DNA from: Clostridia bacterium
GTDB taxonomy: Bacteria; Bacillota; Clostridia; TANB77; CAG-508
NCBI GenBank assembly: GCA_900772235.1
Contig: CAAGQX010000143.1
Span: 1 to 33,198, forward strand
DNA length: 33,198 nucleotides
Direction: 5' to 3'
Part shown: positions 31,041-33,198 of the stretch, one piece after another
Layout of the letters: each line of letters begins with the position of its first letter
Position numbering within the stretch: position 1 is the stretch's first letter
The notes under the pieces: model-generated
The model's database searches: none
The model's input: the letters and a program-made list of their open reading frames with translations, nothing else
Told to the model about the DNA's origin: nothing
Program-made: the position numbers and the translations under genes

Positions 31041-32420
31041 TTATTTTATATAAAGTGCTGGGCGGAACCCTAAAACACTACCTCGGCCACCATTCGGATC
31101 ACCTTTTACACGTTTTGCTGCTGGAATACTATTACCATAACTACCAAAATAACCCCCACAAACAGCTCGATATTCCGTAGTCAAAAATGCTTGTGTCCAC
31201 TCCCAAACATTTCCTGCTAAATCATAAATGTTTTTGGCTTTATTTCTTTCACTTGCTCCTGTGGTTAGTAACCATTTTTTATCTTCCGGTTTATCTATAT
31301 TAGTTCCTTCTGTATATGTTAGTGTATCTGCCAATGGTTCTTCACAATATTCGCCTGTAAATTTAAATGTTGTTCCATAATAATTTCCCCATTTGGTACT
31401 ATCTGTTACACTATGTGTATCATCTTTTACAAATCTTAATGTTTCATCCCACATTGCTCCATATGGCAAAATTGCTTTTACTCCATATGTTTCTTCTGTA
31501 TACATTTCTGCTATTTTACTTATTGCATTTGTATAACTTATATAATTATATGGATATAATCCTTTTTTAGTTAAAACTTCTGTTAGGGTGTCTGCTTCTG
31601 CTTTGGTTCTTACGCTATTACTTCCTGCTTCATATCTTCCTATATAAAATCCTTTATTTGTTTTTACGCTATTTATTACATCTTCTAATAATTCTTCTGC
31701 ATAATCTGAGCTTATTGTTCCTGTCGGCTCATTATTAGACCATTCTGTTCTATCCAATGTTCCATCTTCTACTGGAACCCAGACATATTGGTTTCCATCT
31801 TCATCTTGTATTACTAGTCCTGCATCTATTGATTTTTCTCCATTCTCGTCTGCCACTATTTTAAAGCCCTTTGGCACAATTGCTGTTTTTCCATCACTTG
31901 TATATTTTGCATTTGCAGCTAATACATTATTTTCATTATCTCTAATCATAGTATAGTTAATATTTTTTTCTGTATCTCCTATTTTAAGTGTTACTTCTAG
32001 CTTAATTTTGTTATTATATGTTACAGTATTCGAAAAAGAACAATTTTCAACTTGTTCACAAATTTTTACATTATTATTTAAATATATTTCTTTAGTTTCA
32101 CTATTATATGAATATTTATTTTGGCTAGAAAAAGTTATTTCTTTTTCATCCTCAGAAATATTTATTATTTCATTTCCTGTGGTTTTAGTTTCATCTAAAA
32201 GATATAAATTTAATTTTTCAAACTGTGTTTCAAAGTTCATATCTGCTACTTCAACCATATTACTTCTAAAGTGTACTATTAGCCTTGTAATAGCTGCTAG
32301 CACTACAAACATCATTGTTACATAGATAATAAGTGATGTAAGCGTTATTGCTCTGTTTGAAGTATACTTTGGAACTTTTCTAATAAAATCTCTATTATTC
32401 TTCTTTAGTTTCTCCTTCAT
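31041..32420 (-). CDS. Pilin-like N-terminus fused to an FGE/SUMF1-type domain
   Basis: 459 residues from ATG 32420 (AAGGAGG upstream; an earlier in-frame ATG is 8 codons before). A basic lead is followed by SNRAITLTSLIIYV and a membrane helix at about 24-46, resembling the ITLIALV-type prepilin-like start common in clostridial surface proteins. Residues about 190-459 have the formylglycine-generating-enzyme/C-type-lectin fold: YVWVPVEDG, GFYIGRYEAG, DLAGNVWEWTQ, RAVCGGYFGS and GFRPALYIK at the C-terminus. The catalytic cysteine arrangement of true FGE is not evident, so a ligand-binding surface protein is more likely than a sulfatase activator. Starts inside the last 26 bp of scpB. Confidence 0.8.
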   Translation of the reverse strand: MKEKLKKNNRDFIRKVPKYTSNRAITLTSLIIYVTMMFVVLAAITRLIVHFRSNMVEVADMNFETQFEKLNLYLLDETKTTGNEIINISEDEKEITFSSQNKYSYNSETKEIYLNNNVKICEQVENCSFSNTVTYNNKIKLEVTLKIGDTEKNINYTMIRDNENNVLAANAKYTSDGKTAIVPKGFKIVADENGEKSIDAGLVIQDEDGNQYVWVPVEDGTLDRTEWSNNEPTGTISSDYAEELLEDVINSVKTNKGFYIGRYEAGSNSVRTKAEADTLTEVLTKKGLYPYNYISYTNAISKIAEMYTEETYGVKAILPYGAMWDETLRFVKDDTHSVTDSTKWGNYYGTTFKFTGEYCEEPLADTLTYTEGTNIDKPEDKKWLLTTGASERNKAKNIYDLAGNVWEWTQAFLTTEYRAVCGGYFGSYGNSIPAAKRVKGDPNGGRGSVLGFRPALYIK

Positions 32421-32994
32421 TATTTTCCTCCTTTTTATCTTCAATGATGTCGTCTATTACTATTTGTTCATTTTCATCTATCTTATATCTTGGAAGTTCT
32501 GGTAATTCTTCAAGTGAAGATATTCCAAACATCTTTAAGAACTCTGGAGTTGTTTTATATGTAGTTGGCCTTCCTGGCAAATCTAATCGCCCTGCCTCCT
32601 CTATTAAGTTATATTCTAGTAGTTTGTAAATTGTCCCATCAGAATTTACCCCTCTAATACTTTCAATTTCAGCTCTAGTTATTTTAGGGTTATATGCAAT
32701 TATAGATAATGTTTCCATTGCAGCATTAGATAATGTTGGTTTAGCTCTGTTATCTAAAAGTGGATAAACATATTCATAATATTCCTTTTTTGTGCATAAT
32801 TGGTATGCATTATCTACTTTTATAATTTCTATACCTCTATTGCTAGCTTCAAATTCTAATTTCATATTTTGTAAAATATTTTCTACATCCTCAGCTGAAA
32901 GCTCTAAATTCGCCATAAATTCTTTTACTTCAACAGGTCTTCCGCAAGCAAAAAGCATTGCTTCAATAATTGCCTTTAGTTTATCTATTTCCAT
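32395..32994 (-). CDS. scpB: Chromosome segregation and condensation protein ScpB
   Basis: 199 residues. Two winged-helix domains: KLKAIIEAMLFACGRPVEVKE at the N-terminus and the signature NAAMETLSIIAYNPKITRAEIESIRGVNSD, read as LSIIAYNPKITRAEIESIRG (about 95-114), then LPGRPTTYKTTPEFLKMFGI. ScpB binds ScpA in the SMC condensin complex. The tail is strongly acidic (EDKKEENNEGETKEE). scpA, usually directly upstream, is not within the 200 bp left of the window; scpB has its own promoter instead. The 3' end overlaps the pilin-like gene. Confidence 0.96.
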   Translation of the reverse strand: MEIDKLKAIIEAMLFACGRPVEVKEFMANLELSAEDVENILQNMKLEFEASNRGIEIIKVDNAYQLCTKKEYYEYVYPLLDNRAKPTLSNAAMETLSIIAYNPKITRAEIESIRGVNSDGTIYKLLEYNLIEEAGRLDLPGRPTTYKTTPEFLKMFGISSLEELPELPRYKIDENEQIVIDDIIEDKKEENNEGETKEE

Positions 32995-33033
32995 TGTTTT
33001 TTATTCTCCTAACATTGCTTTTTTTACATTTAT

Positions 33034-33062
33034 ATTATCACATTAAATTAATATAAAGTCAA
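33034..33062 (-). promoter_or_regulatory. Promoter of scpB
   Basis: Minus-strand TTGACT (33062-33057) and GATAAT (33039-33034) with a 17-base spacer, close to a composite repeat. Confidence 0.75.
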
Positions 33063-33078
33063 ATTATTTTTAGCAAAC

Positions 33079-33198
33079 AAATTGTAATTTGTGGTAGGGG
33101 CGATTTTAATCGCCCGCAAATAAAAAAACACATTATTAAATTTGTAGGGGCGGGTTCCAAACCCGCCCGTTTGTAAACCATTGATAAATATTATTTCA
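33079..33198 (+). repeat. Composite palindromic repeat, right-hand inverted copy
   Basis: Two palindromes, GGGGCGATTTTAATCGCCCG (33097-33116) and GGGGCGGGTTCCAAACCCGCCCG-type (33147-33169), joined by ACACATTATTAAATTTGTA, plus flanks CCATTGATAAATATTATT at the right and AAATTGTAATTTGTGGTAG at the left. It is inverted relative to the two left copies and is the most complete copy. It runs to the end of the window. Confidence 0.85.

Noticed and set aside
31041..31200. Diversity-generating retroelement variable region at the end of the FGE-type gene
   Set aside because: No template repeat or reverse transcriptase is visible in the window; the fold alone does not prove it.
1..33198. A 33-kb mobile element bounded by long terminal inverted repeats
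   Set aside because: The interior is core ribosomal and housekeeping DNA with no integrase or transposase, and the window ends cut through the repeats, so an assembly break is the simpler explanation.

Overview
The window is AT-rich DNA from a low-GC Firmicute, most likely a spore-forming member of the Clostridia. The evidence is the gene order of the S10-spc-alpha ribosomal superoperon, strong AAGGAGG ribosome binding sites, zinc-type L28, L36, S4, S14 and Adk proteins, a SpoVM-like peptide and a SpoVB-type flippase. I cannot name a genus. Both ends lie inside copies of one interspersed palindromic repeat, as expected if this is a metagenome contig that broke at repeats.

Layout. Positions 1-300 hold two copies of the composite repeat. 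Positions 372-619 hold a small membrane peptide gene and spoVM on the plus strand, convergent with rpmB. Positions 671-17937 hold one long minus-strand run: promoter, structured leader, rpsJ-rplC-rplD-rplW-rplB-rpsS-rplV-rpsC-rplP-rpmC-rpsQ-rplN-rplX-rplE-rpsN-rpsH-rplF-rplR-rpsE-rplO-secY-adk-map-infA-rpmJ-rpsM-rpsK-rpsD-rpoA-rplQ-rpmB. rpmD (L30) is missing from its usual place between rpsE and rplO. Next come hup (HU) and a SpoVB/MurJ-superfamily flippase. At 20338-22668, on the plus strand, is an isolated VirD4/TraG-type coupling ATPase, convergent with a replication-relaxation family gene. Then, on the minus strand, come an S1-domain protein, RluB- and RluD-type pseudouridine synthases, a frameshifted lspA and a frameshifted polytopic membrane protein. 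The right part carries a tandem-OB (SSB-like) protein, greA, an unrecognised protein, a pilin-like protein with a formylglycine-generating-enzyme-type (FGE) domain, and scpB.

The genes are mostly core housekeeping: ribosome assembly, Sec export, nucleotide kinase, N-terminal Met removal, transcription, rRNA modification and chromosome condensation. The unusual content is mainly in the spacers. Nearly every operon spacer longer than about 60 bp contains an inverted repeat. Two spacers (rplF-rplR and rpsQ-rplN) hold copies of the same complex structured element whose stems differ by compensatory changes while the loops are conserved. I regard this as the best candidate for something undescribed. 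Other spacers contain hairpins whose arms are built from degenerate 7-bp repeats. Further points are a lysine/threonine-rich N-terminal extension on S10, an orphan coupling-protein pair with no other transfer genes, two +1 frameshifts within about 620 bp, and a Shine-Dalgarno-masking hairpin at 30999-31027. No tRNA, rRNA, CRISPR array or insertion sequence was seen.
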